Shown: in pieces, positions 35,987 through 49,699 of the stretch | Numbering within the stretch: the first letter of the stretch is position 1 | Layout of the letters: every line of letters starts with the position of its first letter | Assembly (NCBI GenBank): GCA_019843655.1 | Contig: JACDQD010000007.1 | Location: forward strand, 26,120,365 to 26,184,364 | DNA: 64,000 bases | DNA from: Lethocerus indicus | Taxonomy: Eukaryota > Arthropoda > Insecta > Hemiptera > Belostomatidae | Reading direction: 5' to 3' | Program-made: the position numbers and the translations under genes | The notes under the pieces: generated by a model | Told to the model about the DNA's origin: nothing | Seen by the model: only the letters and a program-made list of their open reading frames with translations | Databases searched by the model: none

Positions 35987-38884
35987 ATTGTTACAGTTGT
36001 AGATAGGTTCATTTTGCTTATGTTCTTAGTAACACCGCAATAAACCACTTACGCCGTATCACATTGATTATAGCGTAAAGAAGCGAAATAAGGTTGGATT
36101 ATCTCACGTGTGGGTAACATTGAATGGTTGAATAATAATTGGCAACGAAGCACGTTTTAATATCTAGCGTTAATTGAACATCTTGGTAATAAATAGGCAT
36201 TTCAGATGTTATTAAATATTATGTTGCTTAATAATGGGGTCCCATCTGGTGGTTTGGAATGCCCTATTAGTGGAGTTTTTATAGACAGCTTTATGCTGTC
36301 GAAACCGGTCTCTCAGAGTACCGAGCTGGCGGTGGGTAGAACAGAAAGTTGCACGAGCGACTTGATATCAGTAATAAAAATTAAATTATTAGTATTTAAA
36401 ATTTATTTATGTACAGTTGTAAGTAAAGGTCAGTGTGCAAAACGCTTCATCAAAACTGAATATAACAATAAATATAAATATCAATATCCGTGTTGTATAA
36501 ATTTACACGTATACCCAACAGACTATTTAAGGGTCGACTTCAAAACAATGGTTTCTTCGTCGAACATTGTGTTCCTTTTCACAAGGCCCCCGTATCCTTG
36601 AATATGAAACTGAGGTTTCACATAGGTTTTCGGGACGTGTCTTGAAACGTGTCCGAATGGTGTTTTCCTAGCCAGGCCGTCATTAGAACTGAGAAAAATA
36701 TTCATCCTGAAATGGGGTTAATGAGTTGACGTTCGTGCGAATAATTTTTGCCATTAACCGCCTTGTTTGTTGGCCGGAGTTGTGTGATGAAAGTGTGCAA
36801 GTTGGCAGGGGTCGCGGCGCGAGCGAATATTGCAAAAAAACGTCAAAATGATATTTGTTATCGTTTCGGCCACTTGAAGATCGGTATCATTAAAACGCTT
36901 CGCGACATTGTCGATGTTCCGATCCCACGAATCGCTTTAATTAGTGTTCCTGAAAGCACGGTTCTCGTGAACTCTTCTCTTTCGATAGACCGATTTCATG
37001 ATTCAGTAGAATTGCTGTATTAGTTCAGGCAGGAGGCCCCAACATGCAAAATGGCTCACGGATTCACTGCTCAAAGAAAGCAGCGGTATTCTACACAACT
37101 CTTGAAAATTGATGTCATTCTGAAAGCGTATATAAACATTGTATAAAATATGACGTAAAAAATCCGCTCTTGTTCAATCTGATGGCGATTTAAAGACTTA
37201 ATGAGATGTAAATTCGGCCTTTTAAGCGGCTTCTGTTTTGAAATGTTTGGCAAGGCTCCACCGGATTAGGATGCGTTCTCTTTTTTTTCAGCCCCCAGGA
37301 AGCTTAAGACCGAGAGAGCACGGAATATTTCCCCGTGTTAACATTTTAGAAGCTTCAATATATTATTGTGTATAAGCACTATGTATCGAATTCCCGTATA
37401 CGATACAAATAAATAATAAATCTTCTGTTCCCAATCGCTGATTAAGGTTTTAGACAGGTTTCGGCATCTCGATATCTCTCGGGCTTTTTGCCTAAGTTCT
37501 GTTCTCGTCGAATTGATTATTTTTATATTTTTATTTTATTAATAATATAATAAAGAAGAAGACTCGTGGCAGAAGAAAAATCATGGCGCGCGAGATTAAC
37601 ATTCCACGCTTCCTTTCCCAGCCGAAAAAAAAATGGAGAGGAGGGGACGATGTTTTACATCCGGTTGGGTTTTAATTTTCGTTGCTTTTATTTGAAATAA
37701 TTATTATGGCTTCCGGAGCTCTTTCTTTATCTCGCCTCAGGTTATTGTCTGAGAAGCGTTAAGTGTGCTTTGTTGTCGAATGTAGCTGACACGGATTTCG
37801 CGGCGTTTTAACGAATATGAAGGATTCAGCGCTTCTTTCGATATTTCCGCCGTTTTTGTTACTTAAAGTCCGAGTTTTTAGTTTTAATTAATATCTAATA
37901 GCATTTTTTGGTTTCAGTTTCGAACCAATTTTGAACTGTGTTGGCATTTCCTAATTGCGGTATTGGTTAGTGTCTTAACAAGTTTACGCATACGTTCTAT
38001 ACGTTGCTAGAAAGAGAATTTATAAACAGTAAGTTGTTATAAAAACTTCTGAAATAATTGCTTCTATGAAGAGTTCTGTGGTTAAACGTATAACACATGT
38101 GTTGCAAGCCAGATAAATCTGTATGTATCTGAGTATATTCCTCATATTTCACGCTCTTCTTATTAAGTCTCTGATTCGTTGCCCTCCTCCTGACCGTTTT
38201 CTTAAGCGATAGCAAATCGTGCATAATACATCGCAGTATTGGTACATCGTCCAGAATATCCTCTGTAAGCTTCTCGGGTCGGCCGTCGGAGCCTCTAGGG
38301 TTACACAATTACGGCTCATCGAGCGCTCGTATTACTGCGCGAGTGTTCTTCTCGAACACCTGCAAGAAGATCCGGGCGTCGTGTTTCTCGGGAGTTTCGA
38401 GCAAAATTGCTGTCGCGGCATCATTCTGCAGAGCCCCTGTTGCGTCTTATTCGACGGGCTCTGTAGGACAAACTGCATGCTTACGAATTGCAATCCCGGT
38501 TTGTTTTCTACATAATCCGGGATTTCTGGATTTCGCAAATATCTAAATCGTGATTCTGAGAAATAGTCACTTGAGGTAAATACACAGTCAGAACATTAAA
38601 GTTTTCGAAGTAACCAATTGGACCTTATGTTTCGAAGGAATATATTCCGGTTTTGATAATATTCTATATTCAAATTCAATTTAAATGTCGTAGGTAAATA
38701 GTTAAGATAGTAAATAAGCTTTGAGAAATCCTATCAGTCAGGAAATTTGAAAAATGAAATGAATTAAAAAAATATTATTTAAATTAACTGTTAAATTACG
38801 AATATAAAACATCTTTGAAGCCAGCCCCTGTTTATTAACAACATGTACATATTGATTTAATTATATATTAATTTGACTGATTAA
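35709..38884. other. Non-coding; contains (TA)n at 35947-35982
   Basis: No gene was supported. The TA tract is flanked by CAACAATT on the left and AATTGTT on the right, so it can fold into a long hairpin. Frames around 37997-38546 are open on both strands but have no splice support and no recognisable content. Confidence 0.5.
35947..35982. repeat. (TA)n microsatellite
   Basis: About 18 uninterrupted TA units with short inverted flanks (ACAATT/AATTGT). Confidence 0.95.
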
Positions 38885-38910
38885 TATTTTCTTCTGTTTC
38901 AGGTAAGGGA
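38885..38910 (+). promoter_or_regulatory. Strong recursive-splicing (ratchet) site candidate
   Basis: The tract TATTTTCTTCTGTTTCAG ends at 38902 and is joined directly to GTAAGG. This is nearly the ideal ratchet consensus: pyrimidine tract, CAG, GTAAGT. It shares an exact 12-base core with the site at 10563. In a plus-strand transcript the intron before it could be removed and the same point reused as a donor. Confidence 0.55.
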
Positions 38911-38967
38911 ACAATCTCAGATGCATGTCACTAATATTTATGGCCGAATCTCATCAGAAGATATTAG
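38903..38967 (+). CDS. Possible small exon starting at the ratchet site
   Basis: Read as an exon, the 65 nt from 38903 encode VREQSQMHVTNIYGRISSED plus Ile in one open frame. They end with ATTAG followed by GTAAAA, an acceptable 5' splice site. Ratchet points are often followed by such a cryptic or recursive exon, which is normally skipped. The length is not a multiple of three, so inclusion would shift the frame. No protein family was recognised. Confidence 0.3.
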
Positions 38968-40700
38968 GTAAAACTTTTAGTAAATTTCATTTTTTCTCTC
39001 TCTGATAAAATATGCGGTTTTAATCCTGGAATACTTTATTTTTTTATACACGCGCACAATTGTATCAGATGAATTATTTAGAATCGAGTGAGTCGGAATC
39101 TTGATTTTCTCCGCATGTTCTTCAGTGTCGGGAACTGAATTCTTAAAATTGGATGAATTATTATCGAAAAATAGGTTAGGATGGAAGGAAGTTCGTTGGA
39201 TATTATTATTCACTACTTCGCAGTTATTATGATGCTAGGGGGTTAATCCATCGGTGGTAGTTAAGTACAGGGGGACGTTCTGTTAACAATTATATAAAGA
39301 GACGGGCTCTAGGTTGAACGTCGGCGTTGCAAGTTGGCCGCTTCCCACGGTACAGATATGATTTTTTCTTCTTCTCTCTCTCTCGCCCGCATTAAGGATA
39401 CAATCTTCTTTCCTCCTCGTTTACCGACTCCATCATCAAAGACGGCGGGTAGCCTCTATTGAGGCCGGCCTCGATATCTTGGTCCGAAGCGCCAAGCCTT
39501 TTCTACTTGGCGTAAACCTTTATCGGATAACTGTACTGTAGGTACTTTGAACAGCTAGCATACAGGTTATCGAGTACATATTTTCGACGTGTTACAGCAT
39601 AAATTGATCCTAGTTACGGCCCCATACTCGAATCCTAGGTACAATGTAGATTAAAGATAAATTTTAAGTTTATGATTTTACCATTTGACAAATATTTTCT
39701 TTACTACTGACTTAATCAGGACACCAACCTGAAGATCTCGGTGGTGGATCGAACTTTCTTTCAATTAACACTTAGAGGATCTACAAAAAATTCAGTATAA
39801 ACTGCAAAAATAAAATTTATTAATTTATTATAATTATTTTGTGTCTTTTATTTTGTGTTTGAAAATCTCGTCATTCTGTCAAAATACCCGAATTGGTGGT
39901 TTGGGGCTTTTTGTTATTATTCAGTAATAAAAAATTGAAATTCTTAATATTTTATTAAACACGTTGTACCTTTCTGATAAGTGAGCTAACTTTTACGCCA
40001 CGGTTTTATACATTGTGTGCTGAACATTGTTTTCTTTTTAAACATTAACATTAAAAAATTGGGAATAAAGCAAATCTGCATTTCAGAAAAACCGTTGAAC
40101 TTCATTTACTTATCCTACTGAACGTACCCGTCAAAACAGGATCTTCGACGTAGGAATAACGAGAGGAAGCAGAGTGTCAGGGGGGCATAATGCGCACGTA
40201 CAGCTTCAAAATCAGGGAATGTCAACTCTTATTTTACATTTCGTCCAAATAACAATGGAATAATAACGATATCTGCCGCCCAGTCCCCCCTGTCTTCTTC
40301 AGCAGGTTCTTCAGGAGACTCCGAGAAAGAAAAACCACCGGGACAATGGGCATCGGACTTAAGGGCCGGCTCTTCTTCTTCCTCGACTTGTTCCTTACTT
40401 GGAAGACAATTGTTTTCAAAATATTCCGCGACCCTTCCCAGTGGGGCTAAGGGACCGGGTTATATGACGCCCTTCGTTAAATCGTTAAGGCGGAGACCGG
40501 AAGCGACCGAGTTTCCCAGGGCCATCCTTCCGTCGGACGGTTAACGCTTTACAACTCCTGTTAGGGGATTTCAGGTTTTCCCTCTCTCCCCCTCCCCCCT
40601 TAACGTATATTTATTGAAAATAGTACATGTACGAATGGTCATGTGATAAAATGTATAAAAATTATTAGTAATGAGCCCGCGATGAAGGGAAATAAATCAG
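38968..40700. other. Non-coding, nothing recognised
   Basis: AT-rich, with a GC-richer patch at about 40270-40560. No gene or element was supported. Confidence 0.55.
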
Positions 40701-40800
40701 TACAGAAGTAAAAGTTAATGGACCAGTCGCCGGGCAGTATTGAGATCACAGAACATTCCCACATGCCAACCACAAGAGAGAATGGAGCAAAAAAACCAAA
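40701..40800 (-). repeat. Dispersed repeat family B copy, reverse strand
   Basis: The plus strand shows AAAGTTAATGGACCAGTCGC, CGGGCAGTATTGAGATCA, TTCCCACATGCCAACC and AGAGAGAATGGAGC. This is the best-preserved copy together with 16835-16920. Confidence 0.82.
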
Positions 40801-43194
40801 ACCAGATCAAAGTAGTAAAGAAACATTGAATGAAAGTTGAAGAGGCGGCACTAGTCTAAATTAAACCTAAATTTGAGGCCGAAAATCCAAATTTGATTCC
40901 AAACCCTAGCGCAGGGTTTGGCTAATCGTCGACTCACTGGGACATTTTAATTTTTATGTTAGTTGAAAATTGAAACCTACCTGCTATAATTCTAAACCTT
41001 TTCTCCTTTAATGTTTTAAAGGCGTGTGATCGGAAGAGTTATGGGTATTCCAAACCCTAGACAAACAAAGTAAATTAAAGGCATATAAACATAACGAAAT
41101 ACACTTCCCGTTGTCCTCGATTTAAGTGCTATTTGTCCATCTTCGTCCTCCGCCATTTCCCCCCACTCGCGGTTAGTTCAGCGTTGTGGCCGGGGGTGGA
41201 CGTAAATTAGAATCGAATGAATAAAAGAAGAAAACAAATGTTCTCAAGCTAATAGCGGTCCTAATGGCGGTACAACCTTGTACGGACAATTGAACATGCG
41301 GGACGTTTAACGGCTTCAGTTCGCGAGCTTTGTCCTCGGGGGAATTGTATAATACCGAGATTCGACGTCGAATTTCGAGATGAATTTCACTGCATATATT
41401 CTAGCATAATCATATAAGTTTGAATTAGCCGAACATCAAGTCAATTTCTATTAAAACCTATTGGAACAGGAATTTTCGAATAAGCATAGCTCTTACGAAC
41501 GGTGTATTCGTTGTGTATCGAATCGATGTTCCCTATTCAAATCGATATTTTTCGCCCCGAATCTATTCAAGAGAGGACGTTCATAAGAAGTGTACAAAAA
41601 AATAAAGAAGGGGGTTTTCGTTCCCTTGGAATTTTTTTTTTCAACTTTCATCATTCAGAATAGAGGGAACGTTCCCAGAGGCGGGAGAGAGACTTTGGGA
41701 TTTTTCTCACAGTTTAATGATGGCGTCTTTGAAGCCGCCGATATGGAAGCCCGATTTCAGGGTCGATATGTTTCGATATCATCGTGAACCGAAGCGTTAT
41801 TGGGCTCAAATATGAACTATCAATCGAAAGGTAGATTATTACTTAAGCCGGTTATTACTCGTTGCTTATAACAGCGGCCACTGTAATTAAAATATTTATA
41901 GTTTTAAACCTTTCTTTCTATACTGAAAATTATAATTAACGGCTCAATAGCAGAATATTTAATAATTCAAAGTAATGGAAAACAAAGATGAAGTTTAGTT
42001 TTAGTAGGTCACAAACTAAATTCACTTCAGTATAAATTCTTAGTGTTTATAGTACTTCAATGTTTCACTTACAGAGTTTTATATCTAGTGTATATATTTT
42101 ATCCGCATATCTTGCGTTAAGGCCACAGAAACTAGACCCGTTTCGACTTCTTGCCACAGTCAATAATGAGGTAGTTTTACACATTTATGTTATTGAAAGT
42201 GTTAATGGAATTGGTGCCTCTGTCGTTTCGAATTATATTTGAACTGTCAAATAAAATCGTATTCTAGTAGGAAAAAAAGGCATATTGCATGTAGAACTTT
42301 TTCATTTTTCAGTGCTACACTAAATTTCTCTGCTTTCTCTAACTATTCCTTCAAATCGGAACGTTTACTTTCGGAAGTTCGTTTTCTTTCGGGGCGGAAA
42401 GCGATCGATCATCGGCGAACGGGCGAAGGACCGGGTTGAATGTTTCTATAGTAATAAGTATAATTGTGGAATGGAATAATTCAATACAGGAAGACATGGC
42501 GACGACGCTCAACTGTGTACCGTTGAGGGCTTCGAAAATGGAAACGGCCCGTGGGAGAAAATTATCCAACAGGAAGCGAAATGAAGTGCGTGGGGACTTA
42601 GTGAAAGTGTGCGGCCTCAAATTACAAATACTTAATCGCTGCTTGAATGAGTTACTCAGACAGACACAGATAGACTTGAACCGAACACCGCTTTGTTCGA
42701 TGGATACATTTTTGAATATATATGTTCGGCCGACAAATACCCGAAACTGTCTGTAATTTACTTAACGGATGTTGAAATTGTTCTTTACTAAACTATTAAA
42801 TCTCTTGAAAGGTTAGTAAAGAAAGTACAAGAAGGAGGGTTAGAAAACTTTTTAATTAAGCAACATCTTCGTGGACAAAATATTTTATTTCAGTTAATCG
42901 TTTTATGTCTCCGAAAGCATGGGAAAATGAAGGAAATGAAACGTTAGTTCTATGAAATTCGAAGAAAGCAACTATCACGGTGTTAAATTGACGATCACTG
43001 CCTACTGAAACAACAGCAATTGTTTTACCTTTGTTCGGGACCGGACGAGTGTGACAACCGTGTGTAATTCATCGTATGTAATATCTTCATTAGCGGCCAT
43101 CTCACAAACGCTTCATGAAAAATTCTAGTATTAAATTATGAACTGTAAAACTCTAGCGTAGTACTCCAGTACGCGGCTCACGATTTACACGTGG
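40801..43194. other. Non-coding, nothing recognised
   Basis: The 106-codon frame at 42436-42756 has no domain and overlaps another frame on the minus strand. No splice structure was seen. Confidence 0.5.
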
Positions 43195-43215
43195 GTTTAT
43201 CCGTCAGGTAAGTTG
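43195..43215 (+). promoter_or_regulatory. Consensus 5' splice site, possible ratchet point
   Basis: TTTATCCGTCAG is followed by GTAAGTTG, a perfect donor consensus. The preceding pyrimidine tract is weak, so it may be an ordinary donor, a poor ratchet site or chance. Confidence 0.25.
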
Positions 43216-44453
43216 TAATAGGTAGAATATATGTTTCACTTAAAAATTCCGTCAATTAAATTCTTTCTTACAAGAAATAGTTTTGTTGTTGTCGGTCACG
43301 TATATTTTCGATATATGATCGTGCCGCATATTTAGATTAGACTAAACTTATACCTAACAAATGGGCATAACAAAAATCAAACTATAATCACTTTTAAATA
43401 TAGTGTTCCTTGTTTTTGTTCGAATATCGTGCATCTAAATCGCACTTTACACGAGGCATCCAGAATGTGTAGGATTAGTGGTAGGAAGGATGGCTTTTGA
43501 AGACGAAGTGGAGAAGACGAGGAGGAGGAAGGGGGAGTAGGGAATAATAAGCGGTGTTGCCTCCATTGTTCCCCGTTTCGTTGTTTCCTTCATTGTTTTA
43601 CGACCCGGTTTGTACATCACACCTGGACGGTTTACACGATTTACTGACGCCGGTCTAATTTGTACGCGAGTGGAAACGGGGGGAAACAGGTTAGTACGCG
43701 CAAACCGGTCTGTAGCAAAATGAAAATAATGTTTTAGTGTATTATCACCGCTCAGCGAGGAAATACCTTATTGTGTATTCTAAATAATTAGATATCTAGT
43801 TCAATGTATTAGAACTAGAATATAGTTTCGCTCTCTATTTCGTCTCATGCTAGACCGGTTTCGGTCTTTCTGGTACTCAATTATAATACCGCAGATTAAT
43901 CATATAATGTGTATTAGTACACTAAATCTACAATTCCTAAGTATTTAATCATGATCTTTCCCCACTATCTATTATTCAGATTAACAAGTGATTTAAACGT
44001 TGCCGGAAGCTAACGTTTGTAGGAATTAATTTTTCTACTGTTTTTAAAGTCCGGAAGATCATATATCTTTCAATGCGTTCTTGTATTTCTCTGTATTGCT
44101 TTATGGCTATTTGAAGTCTGCGCGTGGCCGTGTGCTCGGGTCCCGAGACAGTGAATGAACTGTACACAGCGGTGGTGGTCGTTACGGAGCTTGATTCGGC
44201 CCGCCGGAACCGATAATTAAGTTTTTTTTTAAGTAAAACATTTTTCTCGCTTCGCAAAACGGAGCGAGCGTAGCAACACTTTCCAACCCCGAAAATTGAC
44301 CCCGGCGGCGGTACCCGAAGTTTTAAAAATCTGAAGTATTAAAACTGTAACCTAAACTGTAACATTGGACTCCTACAGGCTCTTGGTTCAATAGATAAAT
44401 ATTGCAATAATTTTTTATTAGGTTATATATTTCTCTTCTGGTTAAAGAATATC

Positions 44454-44458
<5 letters not shown>
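43216..44458. other. Non-coding with a hammerhead-family remnant
   Basis: Positions 43849-43864 read GCTAGACCGGTTTCGG. This is the reverse complement of the 3' half of the hammerhead-like core (CCGAAACCGGTCTAGC), with the 5' half missing. Nothing else was recognised. Confidence 0.5.
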
Positions 44459-44509
<51 letters not shown>

Positions 44510-44540
44510 CGCCCCATATATGTATATATATATATATATG
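44459..44540. repeat. Two (TA)n tracts split by a unique spacer
   Basis: TA tracts at about 44459-44503 and 44515-44539 are separated by CACATACGCCCCATATATG-like sequence. The overall arrangement is a compound microsatellite. Confidence 0.92.
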
Positions 44541-47410
44541 TCCCATCTAGGCCATGTATTCAGGTACCAACAATTCCTGTCATAATATTGCAAACCTTTG
44601 GTTTATTGTGAATCAGAATTATTAAGGTTGACAAATCACTAATAAAACTCGTTTATTTGTTGGATTTAAAGATGTTGAGATTTAGTGTAATCTTAATTTT
44701 TGAATTCGTACGAATATTTTCGTATATTACTCGAAAAAATATGCTGGGCAGGAAATGGGCGCGTGGTAAAATAAGTTATATTTTTCCCAACGATTATTCA
44801 ACCTCTCCCGACTTTATAATTCCAGTTATTATTGTATACAACATAAACGTGCTTTCTAAGTGAAAGTCGGACTTTTCTAGTCTGAAAAAATTGCTGCGGC
44901 CGTAATGTATAAACGAGGCCCGTTGAAGAGGCGTCCCTCCTCTCCTCCTCCTCCTCCTCCTCCTCATCCACCACATCCCCGGGTGGCTCCGGTTAAAATA
45001 TTAAAAGGCAGAAAAACCGAAGTTAATGGATTGTGTACACCGACTTTCGAGCGCGGCAGAGAAAGCAGATTTGAGAAACCCCGCCCCTCCCCCCATAAGA
45101 CTAAATTAGACTGCAACCAGATAACAAATAATATTTTCCGCTTTTAAACGCAACACGGATACGGGCCGCGGGCTTTATGCTTTTCAATGAAACCAACCGC
45201 AAAGTTTATTACACTTCCCTGAGGTTGGTTAGACGCCTTTTAGGTGGCGTGCGGGTGTTCGGAATATCCAAACTTACTTTCGATTTTCTACCATTCGATT
45301 AGCGCAACAATTGGTTATTTTTCCCGTTTAAACTATCACTACCATGTCTAGCATGTCTAGCCCCTTATTTTATGATCTGTCGTAAAACGAATGAGAAACT
45401 ATGTACTCGGTTTTAGCGAAACTTCAAATTTGTAAATAATTTGAAATCTCCTCTAAACATTTAATAAAACAGAGATATTAAATTCTTCTTTAAGCTACAA
45501 TTGTTTCTGTATATATAAAATATATACAAGTAATATTATAACTTGGCCCGACTTTTAGTTGCCGGTATTCAACACGTGGTCGTACTCCTTCTCCGTCATC
45601 TGGGTCCTAGAGACTATTTTTTCTTTCCTATCTGGACCCCACAAAAGATGGTCTCGAATTTCAAACCCCTTCGGTCCTGTGATCCCTAGAGCGTCTACCG
45701 CCGGATTTACCACCAGACCAGCTATAAATTATAATAAGCCATTAGACGTGGTTCTCGTAATTAACTCTTTTCGGGCACACATTTTTATGGGATTTAACCG
45801 GAGCTACGTTTCAAACGAGAAAGAATTCGTTAATTCGAAATGAGAAAGGACCAGGAGAACGACAATCTGCGGCTAAAAAAATATTTATTGAATAAAAAAT
45901 AGTCCTATCTACTGTTCTCAAAAATCTGCGCATCTGTATGTAAGCCAAACCTTGACTCTCGGCAACATTTATCTGAAGGTGTTTACAAGGTTTTGAAGGA
46001 AGTTATTACTATTCTGTGTCCTGAAAAGTCCGGGTGTATTAATCCCCGAGATAAGAGGCCTAAAGTATATTCGGACTGAGCAGTATCCACGAAGCTGAGC
46101 ACCATCGATTTGCATATTCCTGATAGTTATTGAATTATTATCGCCGAAGGTGGGCCCCGGGTAAGGGGCTGAGGCAAATGTCACGGCCGGTCACCAGGTC
46201 TCTCGACGTTGTGGAATACAAAAAGGAATACGAAGTATTCAAAATTATTCCATTTCTTACCGGACCCAATGAGACAAAGTCTTAAGATATCCTGAGAAAT
46301 CGTTCGCCTGAAACCTTATTTATTGTTTTTTTAGGCCCCTAGTAACGTTGTCAGTTCTAATGAATACGGGATATTCGAGGTCCGAAAACAGATATTTCAT
46401 ATAAATTGATTGTGTTTTGCTATTTGTATGCATCCTGTCAGCACAGTACTGAATCCGAATAGTCCTTAAACATCGAATCGTCTTCGTCGTATGCTTTTCT
46501 GGTCCATCGTACCGAAACAAATTATCAACAACCATATACATATATATAAATTTGTCGACAAACATATGATAGTAATTTTATCGAATTAATTATCAAATTT
46601 ATATCAACTGGTATAGTTTTAACAAACATTTTGTCAACTAACAATACTATCAAAGGGAAATGCTACAACCGGTCTAGATGAGGACAAAATAGACGACTTG
46701 GGAGCCAAAATTTCACAACTGTCATCCAGACGCGGAGAAATACTGTTAATACCTCATCACTTGTGGGAGTTCAAGTGCTATAAGCCATTCTGTAATTGTT
46801 CAACAAGTAAGGGCACGTGTCATAAACTCGTTCTAACAGCAACATTATTTCGTATCGTTACAAACTTTAAATAACAGTGTGCTATAACTTTATCCGTGAG
46901 GGGATAAAATACTGTTGGAATACACTATATTGTAGTGTAGAAAGAGAGATGATATGTGTGATTAGAGACCAGTTTTGTGTTTCGGCCGCATATCGTAGAC
47001 CCGTGCTTTTGCACCCACGCCTTTCCTTCTTATTCTCCTTCTTCTACATCTATTTCTTATTGTCTTTAACACGGAATTCGATTATCCGCCTATTCCCCGA
47101 TACAAGAGGCAGATAACCCATTGGGGGTTAACAATGAGCAGGGACTTTCCTTCTCCTTCTCCTCCCCCTCTACCTCCTCCTATCTAAGGACATATTTATT
47201 TACACGTGTACGCCCACGCTCCATGAATTATTATTATTTTATTCAAATGCCTACTCAATTTACCAATTCTCGTATATGCCTGTGATGCAATTAAAAAAAA
47301 GAAATATTCTTAAATATAGAAATATAGAATATTAGCCGGCTAAGTCGGTGGGACAAAACAGATCGATTTTCTGTTTTGAAAAAAAAGATTTTTATGTAAA
47401 TTAATTAAGT
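44541..47410. other. Non-coding; (CTC)n and a repeat remnant
   Basis: A CTC microsatellite lies at about 44939-44966. Positions 46661-46740 hold ACAACCGGTCTAGATGAGG and a later AAATTTCACAACTGTCATCC, both resembling parts of the repeats near 51240 and 53190. No gene was supported. Confidence 0.5.
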
Positions 47411-47476
47411 AAAATGTCAAAACCTAGCTTACCTTATAGGCAAACAACAGGCCACTGCTCCCCTTTCTCAACTTCA
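47411..47476 (+). repeat. Repeat D: empty relative of the hAT insertion site
   Basis: Reads AAAATGTCAAAACCTAGCTT, then ACCTTATAGGCAAACAACAG, GCCACTGCTCCCCTTTCTC and AACTTC. The same sequence flanks the hAT element: 51237-51271 on its left and 52121-52163 on its right. Here the single TTATAGGC (47434-47441) is not interrupted. A 4-base GGTC present in the other copy is missing here. Confidence 0.85.
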
Positions 47477-48464
47477 ATTTATGTTTATATGAAAAACCAA
47501 TTATGCAGCAACAGTATGTTACTAACTGGAATGCACAGCAATAAATTAAAATGAATGAATATTTTATGTTAGTGTGATGTCTAGTGTAGTGGTTAGTAGA
47601 ATGTCTAGTATAATGGTTTTATAATGAGTTCGTCGAGCTTGCGCTGTCGGTTGGATGCGGCCGGTTATTAGTCGACGGAGCTCTCAACTCTCCGGTCTTT
47701 CTTTGTCAGAGACGTTGGAATTGGGCGGAGAGGAGGGGCGGACTGAAAACGCAATTACCTCAGTAATTTAACACGAACATTAATCCTAGCATAACATAAA
47801 ATACTGGGAGCCGGAATAGGGAACGAGACGCCAGGATGTGTCGGGAGAGAGGGAGGGGACACGCGAGTTGAAGACAGTAAAACGATGCGTTGGAAACGAC
47901 GCAGATTCATTTCATTATGGCCTTATGTAATAGTCCTCTATGTTTCACTTTATGTGTCGGTATTACCGAGAACGCCCCAGAATGAATTACCTGTGCGATA
48001 TTCTGTGTTTTCCGGCTAGTTAACACTTTTCGATCTATCTACAAACTAGTTTGTAAGTGGCAGTAACATTAGTCTAACCCAATTACTAAGAAAATTACGC
48101 ATCATCAACATTATTTAGCCTTTTCAAAAAAATCAGATCCTATACTGTTTTAAAATGTTTTCTGGTTTTGGCATTGTGATGTAAGAACATCAGGAGAGTC
48201 TAGAAGGTAGTCAGGGAATTATTTTTCTAGCGAAGTGTTATAATAAATGGTTCAGCGATTGTGTATCGAAGCGCATTCAGTTGCAGATAGAAACGCAGAT
48301 CCAAGCAAAACGGCCGATTGTGGAATGTGTGTTTAATATCAGCCGGACTCACATGTGAGAAACCCACGGCCGTACGTAGGCCCTTCACATGCCTTCCTCC
48401 CAACTCCGTCTCTGTATTATCATGAGAAATCGCAGAGTCGCGATTGCGGCCGAACAGCACACTC
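47477..48464. other. Non-coding, nothing recognised
   Basis: No gene, element or RNA was recognised. Confidence 0.55.
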
Positions 48465-48482
48465 AAGAGAGAGGGAGGGAGA

Positions 48483-48521
<39 letters not shown>

Positions 48522-48533
48522 AGGGAGAGAGAC
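48465..48533. repeat. (GA)n microsatellite with GGGA interruptions
   Basis: About 65 bases of GA units mixed with GAGGGAGG. Frames across it encode Arg-Glu or Ser-Leu runs and are not genes. Confidence 0.93.
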
Positions 48534-49699
48534 TGAGGGGGGAGAGTATAAATACTAGAAAGCGAGAAGACGTTTTTAGGACCTTCGCGTGTATATGAGA
48601 AGTCATTTGTCACGGCTTCAGATGTTGGATCTTATCATTTCCGAGCATCTTCCGTCCCCTCTGGCTTCTCTTGAGCCAGGACAATTTCGGTTATCCGCCA
48701 CATCTTCAGTATCGCATTGAATTGCACAGAAATCGCGCTTGAAATACCAGAAGAAACCGGAGAACCGAAGTAACGGGCTGATGCCCCAGATCGCCTTGAA
48801 TCATATAAGGATCAATAAGAAAAATTGCAAGAGTGATATCCTGAAGCGTGACAATATAGTGAAACTCCCGACAGAACGCTTCATCGGCTGTCTTAATGCA
48901 TCAGAGTCCCACTAATTAACTGAAGAAATTCTACTAACTGTGACCGATATAACCAAATCAGAGACTGGTGGAGACTGGAGAGGAAACCGAAAGAGTCATG
49001 TTTATTCTAATAAGTATACTGGAATATAAATTTTTAAATTTCAAATTTGGAAACTACTTTTTAAATTTTACTAAAATATAAGAGTTCATAAACCTCAGTT
49101 TACCACCTAGAAATCAGTTCCTAAACAACTCAAATTCAAGTTGTGAGATGCCCGTGATAGTAGGTTGAAATGAGGTGTTATCCCCTTTCAGTAATTTTCA
49201 CTGCAGTGTTAGTGCTTTTGTTTGAATTTTTCAATAGTTTTATATATGAATTTGTGAGTCCGAGACTGGATTCGCCCGGGGGGGGACTCCAGAATTCCGA
49301 GTTTTTCCCGGATCATCGTGATAAACCACTATTTGATCGATAGAACTTTACGTGTATACCAATCCTCAATATATCGTTTTTGTTTGTATATTGTTTATTG
49401 TCGGTGTTACAAGATAGCGGCGGGACCAGTGTTTACGCCGGCGACAGCTGGGCCAGCTTACCCACTTACTCCGGGTTGTTATGGTTCCCCTTCTGGGATG
49501 TATACAGGAAAGAGCGACCCCGAAAGGACCTAACTGTAGTGTATACAGTTTATACAACGGGCAGTAAACCCCGTACCCTTAACCGCCGCGGAAAAATCCC
49601 CCTCAACAATTCCAAATGGTCAACCGAAAGGTTATTTGTAAGATAGAGCGGCGCCATATTGATTTACGCTTATTTGTACGAAATAATGACCAGTCATTT
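48534..49699. other. Non-coding; one weak exon-like stretch
   Basis: At about 49412 a T-rich tract ends in ACAAG, followed by a Pro/Gly-rich frame (IAAGPVFTPATAGPAYPLTP, then CYGSPSGMYTG) in GC-rich DNA. It looks like a low-complexity exon of an RNA-binding or similar protein, but no donor was found and the frame stops at 49531. Not called as a gene. Confidence 0.35.

Noticed and set aside
37997..38546. Antisense pair of frames of about 100 codons each
   Set aside because: The minus frame begins right after a stop at a TTG, no splice sites support it, and no family was recognised.
48389..48613. Open frames of 60-130 codons across the GA microsatellite, both strands
   Set aside because: They exist only because dinucleotide GA repeats lack stop codons; outside the repeat the sequence has no protein-like features.
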